In this document: piece after piece, positions 48,949-59,386 of the stretch | Layout of the letters: the number at the start of each line of letters is the position of its first letter | How positions within the stretch are numbered: the stretch's first letter is position 1 | Assembly: GCA_015680685.1 (NCBI GenBank) | Contig: MNCI01017947.1 | Location: forward strand, 321,944 to 385,943 | Direction: 5' to 3' | Length of the DNA stretch: 64,000 nt | From: Gnetum montanum | Taxonomy: Eukaryota; Streptophyta; Gnetopsida; Gnetales; Gnetaceae | Made by a program: the position numbers and the translations under genes | Notes under the pieces: generated by a model | Seen by the model: only the letters and a program-made list of their open reading frames with translations | What the model was told of the DNA's origin: nothing | Databases searched by the model: none

Positions 48949-50877
48949 ATGTCTCCTTCTTCGTACGAAAGTGCTTGACCACCTAGGTCTGAAATAGAAA
49001 ACAATCGGCGGCATAATACATATGGCGTTGATCCACCAGTCCCTCAACAAGTTCGAGTCATATATATTCATTCGGATGAGTATATACTAGACTTCACCTT
49101 TATCCTCCATCAAGATGAACAATTGCATTGGTGAGACTTAGAAGGTAACATAGTGTTACCTCTCAATCGTTTAGTCCCAAGCATGCTTCTTCATGCCCTC
49201 ACACGAATTGGCATGCCACACTTACATGAAAAATACATTGTGCAAGACCATGAATTGAGAGAATACCATCCCATGAAGGCACAATATCAAAGGCCTTTGC
49301 AACAGAAGAGACATCATAAGTCTTTGAAGGGTAAGTGATCGTAGGATGTCCCACATGTCTTAAGCAAAAATGAGGGTGGTGAACCTGCCTCAAGTAGTCA
49401 CCCACACAACGATGTTCCTCCCCTTGACTTTGGCCAAGGGGTTGTGTATCAGAACCTTCATTCCACTATTCATAACCCAGGTTTTGATACCCATGGGCAT
49501 AAAGGATCCAAAAAAGGGACACGGACACATGATAAAGATGGACATTCTAATCGCAATCAAGATCGAGACCAAGACCATTGAAGAGAGGGTGGCAAACACC
49601 GTCATGGTGATAGTTCTCTTTCTTCTTCACCTTCATCATCTCCTTCATCCTCTCCTTCAGTGTTTGGACATGATCATAAAGAAAAAGACCATGGGGATAA
49701 AGGTAGGCAAAGTGGAAGTCATAGATGAAATAGCCAGGAAAGGGGATGAGGGCACTCTAGAGCATCACGACATAGAAGTAGGGAGAATAGGGAACAACAT
49801 AGGCATCATAAACACCATGGATGAGATGATCATGATGAACCCCTACTCAGTACTTGAAGTATGTTGGACATAACTAAGGCTATTAGAATTCCAACAAGGC
49901 ACCAGAAAGATAGTAGGATCAAGAGATTAGATATGAACAATATCCTACGATTTGAAGGGGGATACAACACTAATCCTTAGAATCACTTACAAGCATTCCA
50001 TGATGCATGTGTCTTACAAAATATAGAGAACAAATGGTAAAAAATTAAGTTTTTTCCATAGACACTAGTTAAATAAGTGGAAAGCTAGTACTAATCTTTA
50101 GAACTGGAATCCATTCATAGGTGGAGTACTATGTTAGAACAATTTAATGACAAGTACCAAACGTACTCTTGAGTGTCTAACTTGCGAAAGCAAATCCAAG
50201 GCTACAAACAAGGAGGACATGAACCCTTGGATGCTTCCATGGGCTAATATTATGCACTGTTACACCGTTATCCTAGCCATGGTTATTCACAAAGGGATCA
50301 ACTATGCCATCTCATGGATGGGCTTAGGCATGAAACGAGAAGAAACCTTGGGGCTTATACCCAAGGAAGACTATCTAAGCTTACGTCCCATCAAATTCAA
50401 AGACTGTTGGAGCAAGTTGCTAAGGAAGAAGGTGATCTACGGAAGAGAGAAATTGTGGAAGAGTATAACCGAGATTCTTCCCTCTGGAAGTGGGGAGTAA
50501 GATTTTATGAGGATGAAGAAGAGTCACCACTCGAAGAGATGGTGAATAGGAAAACTTTGCCTATCCAAAAGTTGACATTAGAAGTATCAACAAAGGTAGA
50601 CCAAATGTGGGATTCCCTAGACAATAGATTTCAATTTGTTCTTAAAATAGTAGAGGAGTCTAGAGAGCAAGGTAGTGATTATGAAAAAAGAAAAAAGAGA
50701 GAAGCTGAACATGCACGTAGTAAGGGTAAGGGCAAAGTTACCATCATTAAAGAGGTTGTGGAGTTGGAAACAAATAATGATTGTGGATGTGAGATATGTC
50801 ATTATGACCATCCTAAGGGATGTTGCCCTGTAATCTCACATCTGCAAGAGTCTAGGGTGTATGCACTCAACCCATGA
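48949..50877 (+). pseudogene. gag of element D (one frame, many stops)
   Basis: Capsid polyprotein of about 640 codons. It starts MSPSSYESA at 48949 and stays in one frame to 50877 although about seventeen stops interrupt it. N-terminal box YILDFTFILHQDEQLHW is near 49084-49134, then GNIVLPL. The Ser/His/Asp-rich region is about 49350-49850. Capsid core IKRLDMNNILRFEGGY is at about 49918-49965, LQAFHDA near 49987-50007, WSTMLEQFNDKYQTYS near 50122-50170. The open C-terminal half (50314-50877) has the retrotransposon gag helix region, KVDQMWDSLDNRFQ, and a Cys-His box CEICHYDHPKGCC (near 50788-50827). A stop at 50875-50877 is followed by the same frame into pol, so the original product was probably a gag-pol fusion. 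Confidence 0.82.
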
Positions 50878-52095
50878 TTGAACAAACGGTAAGCACCCCG
50901 AAGGTTACCTTACCCCCAAGGTAACCCAAGAAAATTCCACCAACCCTTAATGTATTATACAAGTGGAACTCCACCACAATCGATTAAGCAATATCAATAG
51001 TGGTAGCACCCACAATCATGGGAAATGCCACCACCAAGGCAACAGTACCCTTACTGGCAACCTGACCTATATGGATATTACGTGTAGCAGCCAATCTTCC
51101 CACGTGACTCTATTGGTCACATCACTTTTCAACCTCACTACCAGGCCCGCGAGTATTATGGGACTCCCTCTTCTAGGGGTGATATTCTGCAAGCATATCA
51201 TCCTTCTCATCTAACCACATCTCTTCCACCAATAGCTCCTCTACCACCTGCTCTAGCTATGCAAGGTGAAATCCCTACCCAGCTATAGCAACCTAATGCC
51301 ACAAGGGCTGTTAACTCTCAACCTACTATTGGTTCCAAAAACCACATGAAGAAAAGACCTTTCTTTAGAAATAACAGACCAACCAAGCCCTTGCAATCAT
51401 AAGTGGTTGATTCCTTAGATGCCTCAGTATCAATCAAAACTTCGAAGCCTCCTTCAACTCAACCACCACACCCAACACATACGGTCATGATAACACATAC
51501 CATCACCGATTGGATCAAAGTTGGCCACCTTCCCAAGAAATTATCCAATCCTGGGAGTCCTCTGATATACATACAAATCGTTGGAAATGCATCGTGCAAG
51601 GCTCTTTTGGATTCAAGTTCCAGTGTCAACTTAATTTCTCAAGAAATGTACAAAGCCTGGAACCTACCTCCATTGAAAAAGAGCAACATCCATCTAGAGT
51701 TTTCCGACCAGTCCATCACTATCCCATTGGGACTGGTGGAAGACATTGTTACCATTGTTTGTGGGTGGTCGTACCCAGCTGACTTCCTAGTGATTTAGGT
51801 AAACAACGGTAAGGGGGACTTCCCAATCATAATGGGTAGAGCATGGCTAAGAACCATCAATGCATGCCTAGGAATCCATGATCTTTCCCTAGAAATATCA
51901 AAGAAAATTACATTTGAAAATATCGAGAAGAAGAAAGTTTTGTGCATCGCATACAGTAACACAGGGTGTAATTGCGTGCAGAGGTCATGGTTTATGCAAA
52001 GTTTAACATTTTCTGCATGCAATTAGTATGCAAAAATGATTAACATACAAAGATTCATGTATGCAGCAGCCACATGATAAGAAAATACCCAGTGG
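50878..52095 (+). pseudogene. Linker and aspartic protease of element D
   Basis: Same frame as gag. First comes a Pro/Gln/Tyr-rich linker (about 50941-51400). The protease has CKALLDSSSSVNLIS, with the active-site Asp at 51610-51612 and DSG changed to DSS, then IPLGLVEDIVTIV and FPIIMGRAWL (from 51820), the second conserved box. The domain cuts the polyprotein. The Gly loss suggests it is inactive. The stop at 51796-51798 (TAG) is in place of a codon for an amino acid in C. Confidence 0.8.
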
Positions 52096-53875
52096 TTGAC
52101 AGCTGATCAAGAAAGCAGTTCACTCATATGCATGGAACCAACTGAGGGTTTGACTTGTGCTTACATTGATAGCATAGACGCATTAAAGCAAGTCCATCAC
52201 CAACTTCCAAGTATTAACCTTGAAAATTTCAACTGGGGGAAGTTGGAAATCCCTGAGAAATTTAAGCAAGATCCCCTCAAGTTGAAACCATTGCCCACTA
52301 GTATGGAATGCACATTCCTTTAAAATGGAAAACTAGTAATTATCAACACTAACGTTACTCCTAAATAGAAAGAAGAACTGTTGAAGGTAATCAATAGATG
52401 GTTAAAATCCTTCACTTGGTCATATCTCAAATTCAATGGAATAGATCCTAGGATATGCCAATATAGGATTTGCACCGATCCCTCCATGAAGCCTCGAAGA
52501 CAGCCGCAGAGGCGTTTGAACCCAAAGCTGAAGCAAGTAGTCAAGGAAGAAAACAAAAAGCTTCTCAAGGCTAGGTTCATATACCCCATTACTGATAGTG
52601 AATGGGTTAGCCCCTTAGTTATTGTGCCTAAAAAGGGAGGTAAATGGAGGGTGTGCATAGCTTTCAGGCTACTAAGTATGACAACATTCAAAGATCACTT
52701 TCCATTGTCATTTGTCAACCAAGTCTTAGACACCATCGTAGTGCATCGCTATTATAGTTTTCTTGATGGATATAGCGGATATAACCAAATACAAATAGCC
52801 CTAAAAGACCAAGCCAAGGCTACATTCACCAGTCCTTGGGGAACCTTTACATACAAACAGATGTTGTTTGGCTTGTACAATGCCCCTGCAACATTTCAAT
52901 GACTAGTTCTAAGCATATTCCAATAGCAAATAGGGAATGGCATGGAGGTCTTTATGGACAACTTCTCCACTTATGGAGCAAACTTTGGTCAAGCCTTGGA
53001 CCTATTGGAGCAAGTGTTTAAAAGATGTGTAGAAACCAATTTGAGGCTCAACTAGAAAAAAATCCATTTGATGGTCCAAGAAGGTGTAGTACTAGGGCAC
53101 AAAATCTCACACACAGGGATAAAGGTAGACCTCAAGAAAATCAAAGTTATCCAAGGAATTACCCATCAACTAGAAATTGTCAAATATATTCAGTCATTCC
53201 TTGGACATACTGGCTACTATAGGAGATTCATTGAGAACTTTTCAAAAGTTGTCAAACCATTGGTGGAATTAATGAAAAAGGATGTACCTTTCAAGTGGAC
53301 TAGGGAATGTGAATTAGCTTTCCAAACTCTGAAACAGAAGCTAGTAGAAATACCCATTCTACAAGCTCTTGACTAGTCCAAACCATTCCATATCATGACT
53401 GATGTATCCAACTATGCTTTAGGAGCCATACTTACATAGTTAGATGACCAGAAGCGTCCTTATTACATCCACTGTGCAAGTAGAAGTATCACTGGTGCAC
53501 AACTTAACTACACTACCACAGAGAAATAATTAATGGTTGTAGTGTTTACACTAGAAAATTTTAGACACTATGTATTGGGATATAAAGTATATATACATAC
53601 AGATCATAGTGCAATCCAATTCCTCATGACTAAGCCAATGGTAAGCCCTCGTATCATACGATGGCTTGTGATCTTACAAGAGTTCAATTTAATGATGATC
53701 GATCGCAAGGGCACTGAAAATGTAGTTGTTGATCATTTATCTTGGTTACAATGGGACAACAAAGAGGACAAGTATCCAATTTTTGATTATTTTCCTGATG
53801 AATTCCTCTTTGCTAGTGTAGTGAATAATCAATCACCCACGAAAACAAACTAGTACAATAACATTCTTACCTATC
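52096..53875 (+). pseudogene. Reverse transcriptase and RNase H of element D
   Basis: Continues the gag-pol frame. Fingers/palm: SEWVSPLVIVPKKGGKWR near 52596-52650, motif A YYSFLDGYSGYNQI with catalytic Asp at 52765-52767, FGLYNAPATFQ near 52869-52901, then VFMDNF at 52948-52965, where the second Asp of FMDD has become Asn. SFLGHTGYYRRFIENFSK (about 53191-53245) is the connection. RNase H: TDVSNYALGAIL near 53398-53433, YIHTDHSAIQFLM near 53590-53630, and ENVVVDHLS near 53716-53743. Stops include TAG at positions where B has Trp or where Gln is expected. The enzyme copies the RNA into DNA in the particle; this copy could not. Confidence 0.83.
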
Positions 53876-55199
53876 ACATCATCCAAAAAATACCACAAGA
53901 GTTAAACCTTAAGAAGAAACAACAGTTTCTTCACCAAGCCAAGTACTTTATGGAAATCAATGGGCAACTTTACAAAGTGTGTCCCAATGTCTTGGTTCGA
54001 TGGTGTGTTCTCGATATAGATCAACTGCAAGTTCTCTAAGATACTCATGAGGGTCCTTGTGGGGGTCATTATGCTAGGAGACGAACGACCATCAAGATCT
54101 TGCTTGTAGGATATTATTGGCCTACATTGTTTCGGGACGCCCATCAATTTGTCCAATCTTGTGAGCGTTGTCAACATGATGGTGGAATGACTGCTAGAAT
54201 GGAGGGTTCACAACAATGGATTCAACCGTTAAAACCCTTTGACATTTGGGGAATTGATTTTATGGGGCCAATTACACTAATGTCTAATGGAAAATCTTAT
54301 ATTATTGCTACCGTGGATTACCTAAAAAATGGGCCGAAGTAGCTGCTGTTAAAGATTGTACATCATCTACAGCTACATGATTTGTTCAATAGCAAATCAT
54401 AAATAGGTTTGGTATGCCTCATGCACTTATTTCAGACTATGGTACCCACTTCACAGGTGCAACTTTTCCAAAATTAATGCAACACTTATGGGTTGAGCAT
54501 AAATTGACTACACCATACCACCCCCAAGCGAACAGTTAAGTAGAAGTCACCAACAGGGAGATTACGAAGATATTGACAAGAACCATTAGCAAGTTTAGGC
54601 GAAACTAGAGCACTAAACTGAACAATGCTCTTTAGGCATACCACTTCACATGGAAACTCCCTACAAGCTACTCTCCCTATGAGTTAGTGTATGGTAAATT
54701 ACCAACGCTTCCCATTCAAATTGAGCTCCATACACTATCCATGGCATGTGACCTCAACCTTAACCTTGATCTAGCATAGAAACAACGGTTAGTAATCCTT
54801 AACTTGCTAGATAAAAATCGACTAGCTGCCCTATCATCGAACAAGTTGCACAAGGCATTCAATAAACAATTTCATGACCTAAGGATTAGGAAAGTTAAAT
54901 ATCAACCGAGAGATAAGGTTCTCTACTAGAATCCCACACATGAGCCACAACGTACTAAATTTCAAACACTGTGGGAAGGACCTTATATTATTTATGCAAC
55001 TTTTCCTTCAAGGGCCATGACAATATACAAACCTAAGAGCCCAAACAAGAAATTGTTGGTCAACGTACAATAAACTAAACCTTTCCATGAGCTTAGGATA
55101 GCTAGTACACATGCTACCTCTATTGATGGACAACCTTGCTCACTATTTCGAATCTCCTCCTTCCAACTTAGTCATGGGGGAGATGGCCACCTATGCTAA
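53876..55199 (+). pseudogene. Integrase of element D
   Basis: Zinc-binding part HEGPCGGH...CERCQ (His near 54047, Cys pair 54160-54171) is intact. WGIDFMGP has the first catalytic Asp at 54256-54258. A single frameshift between about 54318 and 54330 moves the frame; after it come ISDYGTHF (second Asp at 54435-54437, following Asn changed to Tyr) and VEVTNRE (catalytic Glu at 54543-54545). YSPYELVYGKLPTLPI is near 54672-54720, and the GPY-type module TLWEGPYII near 54969-54995. The frame ends SHGGDGHLC then TAA at 55197-55199. It lacks a chromodomain. It inserts the DNA copy; this copy is broken by the shift and stops. Confidence 0.83.
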
Positions 55200-56664
55200 C
55201 TATTCTAGGCACTCAGTTCTTTTTGAATTTTTATTTTACACATTTTTTTAAACATTTTTTTTTACACATTCTTTCAACTTTTCTTTTCTTTTTTTACACC
55301 ATCATTCATGTTTTTACTATTTCTTTGTTTGCTTGATTTACTTTTATTCATCATCCAATAAGTGCTCATGATGGTGGATTGCATTATTTTATATTGATTG
55401 CTAATGTTTGGTTTTTACATTTGAATTATGATGCTGATATTAAGGTATGGTTCTTTTGGTAAAATAGGCAATGAGTCCACACCGTCCACTCATCCATACA
55501 ACTCTATGGTCTCCTTTGGCTTGAAGCTTTACAGTCCCCTTTTTCTAAGTAAATTTATTAATGAATTGGTGGCTGAGTACTTTTCAAACCAAGGAAAGAC
55601 TCAAAGGATAAAAAGGATGTGACTTCAAGGGGATTCAATGCATTTGTGCTAGCCATTCTCTTGGGTGCTTGGATGCTTGTTTCTTAGGTTTTCTACCATT
55701 CTAACATTGTTCAAAAATTAGGAAGCTGGGTGAATAAAAATAAGTCTTTGCATGGTGTGGTTCTCACGCAAAAAAAAAAAAACATAAAGAAAAGAAAGGA
55801 GAAAAGTGAGAATTCAGAGCACACCCCTTAGACATAATAAAGTAATATGGGCTACAAGAACTGGTTATGAAACTGGAAAGACATGTTACCCATGCCTAAA
55901 GGTTCCCTCTAACTAAGGCCCTTTCTCAGTTCCTGCTTCTCCATCTTGCTCTCCTCGAGATGGTGGTCACTCTTTGTGAAGGCATTCTTGTTGCTTCAAG
56001 AGGATGGATTGGCTAGGTGTATTGATGCGAGGTCACTGAATGTGGTTGGTTTGATTCTAGATTTGGGATGAAGTTCTACTCATTCATCTTAACCATGAAA
56101 TACACAAGGGGCTTTACACAACCTTATTCGTGGGATTCCATTCCATTCTCTCCTCTCCATATTTCTTCCCATTTTCCACCTCATTGCCCATTTTATCATT
56201 AGTCTATTCTGGGTTGATGCATTATTTTTCTTTGGTGAATTATTATGGGTAAGTTTTTAACTCTTACTTCTAAATGACATTCCTAGAACCTACAAACTCT
56301 TTGGTTTGTGGGTTTTTCAGGGCATAAAAGGCATGAGCCTTCTTTGGGGAGGACCCACTAGCATTCCTTTTTGGTGCAATTGTTAAGTTCTTTTCTTTAA
56401 ATGTTTCCTGCAATCAATCATCTATTGTTTCATCCCCATCCATGAAATCCATTTTATTGGTGTTTCCATTGTTATTTTTTCCAATCTTTCTTGTTCCTCA
56501 TATTTTTCCATCTTATAGCTACCAGAGGTTCGCTCTTAATTGTGGGGGCCCTCGCACAAATTTTTCAATTTTCTCCATTTTACTATTCACCTAACCCCTA
56601 CACCTTGGGTAGTCACCTGTGATAAATCTCTAAACTAGTTTCTCCCATAACCACAACTTAGCCA
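55200..56664 (+). other. 3' spacer of element D
   Basis: Non-coding. It has a T-rich tract (about 55220-55330), the family block ctacaagaactggttatgaa (55851-55870) with acatgttacccatgcc (about 55879-55894), and gcatgagccttctttggg (about 56332-56349). From about 56510 to 56690 it aligns with the B sequence just upstream of the extra 3' gene (about 18310-18590). Confidence 0.7.
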
Positions 56665-56880
56665 ATGCGCTTCATATCGAGGCAAGGTATCAACTACATT
56701 GTGGTTTATCTATCCTTGTTCATCTGTAACTATGTTGTGTGTGCAAATGGTGATCATACAAACAATGGACTAAGCTTGGAGGAAGCACTTAGGATGGACC
56801 GGAACTGTAACTGGAGCATTTATGAAAGGACCAAGTCTGGTGGTGTTACTATGGATAAACAACGGAAGGCACAATCTTAG
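56665..56880 (+). CDS. Small open frame at the site of the missing 3' gene in element D
   Basis: A 71-codon open frame, MRFISRQGINYIVVYLSLFI and onward, with a hydrophobic N-terminus that resembles a signal sequence only superficially. It covers the place where A and B carry the coiled-coil gene, and its N-terminal codons come from spacer sequence that is non-coding in B. I do not recognise the protein. It is more likely chance than a gene. Confidence 0.2.
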   Translation: MRFISRQGINYIVVYLSLFICNYVVCANGDHTNNGLSLEEALRMDRNCNWSIYERTKSGGVTMDKQRKAQS

Positions 56881-57129
56881 CATTGGCGGCAACACGCTTC
56901 ATTTTCTTTCTCTCTCTTAATCTACAAGCTGCCAAATAAAGGCTTGGATGTCATTTATGTATGAGTGTTCACCACAATGGTCATGAACACTAATGTTGTA
57001 ATATGCTTATTGATCTGTTCATTGGGCACGTTGAGTCTGTCATCCCATTCCATCGTCAGTTGTTAGTTAGTCAATAATCCCATACTTTCCCAATATTTTG
57101 TAAGGAACTCAAAGGTAAGTTTTCATTTA
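56881..57129 (+). other. End of D internal region
   Basis: Matches the end of B after its extra gene: gttagttagtcaataat (57060-57077) equals 21556-21570, and catactttcccaatattttg equals 31622-31640. No gene. Confidence 0.7.
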
Positions 57130-57141
57130 GTCATGGGGGTA
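57130..57141 (+). promoter_or_regulatory. Polypurine tract of element D
   Basis: gtcatgggggta directly before the 3' LTR. Confidence 0.85.
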
Positions 57142-58112
57142 TGATGAGAGCTATTACTCTAGTGGTTACTCTAGTAGTTGTTCTAATTATTAGAATGGTT
57201 ACTCTAGCAGTTACTCTAATTATTAGAGTGGTTATTCTAGTTGTTATTCTAATTATTAGAGTGGTCACTCTAGCTTTTACTTTAGCAGTTATTCTAATTA
57301 TTAGAGTGGTTACTCTAATTATTAGAGTAGTTGCTCCCAAGCCTATAAATATAGTGCCCAAACACATAATTGGAAGAAGTCTTTTAGCAGTTAAGTAGCG
57401 AAACTCTTGTAGTCTGTTTGAAAGTTAGAGTATTTTCCAAGTGCCCGTAGCAGGAGGTCTAAGTGTGACCAGATCTTTATTCGAGCATTGTGTACCTGAG
57501 CACACCTTGTGTACAGCAATAAAGACATGCTCTTTGATTCGTCCTTGCAGCACTTGAGATTTGTTTTCTTACATATTTTTTTTATTTTATTTTCTTATGC
57601 ATTTATTTTATTTTATTTTATTTTATGCACTTTACATTTATGTTATTAGCACAGCAATTCATTTTGATCAATTAAGCAAATAGTTAAATTACACAAGCAT
57701 GACCACTTCGAGCATGTGTGTAATACTTGGTAACCCAATAACGATTAGCATTTGGTAATCCCAGCAGTGTTGCACTATTTCAGGATGTGTTCAGTAAGTG
57801 GGAATGAATGCTAGTGTTAGGATTAGTTAGAACTTAGTTAATGAGTAGTTAAGTTAAATTAGTCACTTAGTTACCTCTCTCCTTCCCTACTAGCGTAGAA
57901 CATAAAAACATAAAAGCTATAAAAATCATACACCTTAAGCTTACTTAACCATACAATCGTGACATACAGGTAAGCCTGGGAAGATAACGATCAACAAACC
58001 CGTCCTTGTTCCACAAGGGCACATAAGCACTTAGTCCTTGGAATTTGACTAGATCGTGCGTGAAATGCTCGTATTCGTATGGTTGAGCGTAGGGGTACCT
58101 CGCCGCTCATCA
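57142..58112 (+). repeat. 3' LTR of element D
   Basis: Starts TGATGAGAG and ends CGCCGCTCATCA. It is somewhat longer than the 5' copy because of extra U3 repeat sequence and a longer ttttatttta tract near 57575-57625. TATA box at 57342-57350. Confidence 0.92.
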
Positions 58113-59386
58113 GCTATCATAAAGAAATTTAATAAACATCATCAAATACTATGAATTGTTGAAAGTTCCGATTTTATCCAATCACTTAGTTTATATACTT
58201 CCTCTAGTACGCTACTAGTAACAAATAAAATTTCACAACAAGGTTTGAGCAAAATTCTGCCAATCTACTCCTAATTTTCCCCAAAGAAAAAATTTCACAA
58301 GAAAACTAGAAATAAAGTGAGATTCAATGGATTTTAGAAAGAGAAAAGAAAAGAATGCATATTTGTATGTAATCTCAAACATTTAAGTAAGATAAATTAA
58401 CATGAGGAAACACTTCGCAATAAAGCTATTCTAGTTCAATCTAACTACGAATTGTCCAAATCCTTTGAGCTCAACAAGTAATTTCAAAAATACAATCTTA
58501 TTACACTACCAAAAATGTTGCATAAATGACAAAGTATGAACTTTTATTTTGACTAGTTAATAGTTTTCAAGAATTGCATTCAACAGAGCCTTTAGAAAAA
58601 TTTCACAATTTTAGGATTGAAATACTAAGGTAATACACTTTAAAACAATGAAGCTATTTGAGTCATCTCAAAATATCAAAGATTTTCTTATATTTTCTAT
58701 GCTCAAAATAGGCAATTTTGTTAAGACATTACTAGTAAATTGCTCTAGAGGCTTTTCAACAACATAAGCTCTTTTATGGCAAACCTTAATAGAAGTCCAA
58801 TATTGCGCAAAAACAAAGTTATAAAGCAACCTAGAAAAATCCCAAAATAAAATGCCAAGCATGATACTATCTAAACCAATAGCTAACTAACTAAAAAAAA
58901 TGGAAAGAAATGAACTCATAGGATTAAAGCAAAGTAGTTGAATTGATGTCTTTAGAAAGAAATGCTTTTACAATCTTCAATATCTCTTCTAAGTATGTGT
59001 CTACCAATTCTCTCCCAAAATACCTCTTCCAATGCTACCTTTCAAGGCCCTTTTATAATGGCCTTAAGGTAGTTACAATAATCATGAAAATTTAAGGATA
59101 TTGCAAATATCTAGGGGATTAATTCATAACCACCTTAGAAGTTGTAACTTCTATGAGAAATTTAAGCCATAGTTGGAAAGTGTCTCATGAGAAATTATAA
59201 ATATCAAGAAGAAATAATTATAACTTCCAATGTAAATTTTCAAAAATAAATAAAGTTATATTTAACACATGTTTATAAATGTTTCTTTCCTTTTTCATAA
59301 GCCTTACCCTCCTTAGAATTTTTACAATACATATATTAAAAAAATATTATTAAGGTCTCATAACCTTAATATCGTGTGTATCAACA
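58113..59386 (-). repeat. LTR-like block on the minus strand
   Basis: The minus strand starts TGTTGATACACACG at 59386 and has a good TATA box, TATAAAAGGG (plus cccttttata, 59048-59057), about 330 bp in. These fit an LTR start and promoter. Its far end may be split by element D, and no partner LTR is visible, so the call is tentative. The open frame 58862-58668 on minus is not recognised. Confidence 0.35.

Larger units (their letters stand above)
47897..58112 (+). mobile_element. Element D: best preserved Ty3/gypsy LTR retrotransposon
   Basis: A 10.2-kb element with LTRs 47897-48812 and 57142-58112, a recognisable tRNA-Asp primer site, gag-pol from 48949 to 55199 and a polypurine tract at 57130-57141. 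Target duplication gttat/gctat differs by one transition. The two LTRs are closely similar, more so than those of A or B by eye, which suggests the most recent insertion of the four. It lacks the extra 3' gene of A and B. Confidence 0.93.

Noticed and set aside
49370-49873. 167-codon open frame with Met/Ile/Thr-rich composition
   Set aside because: It is out of phase with the gag frame that carries the conserved boxes before and after it; it is a shadow of the His/Asp-rich region.
52320-52691. 123-codon minus-strand open frame
   Set aside because: Antisense shadow of the D reverse transcriptase, which shows the conserved motifs on plus.
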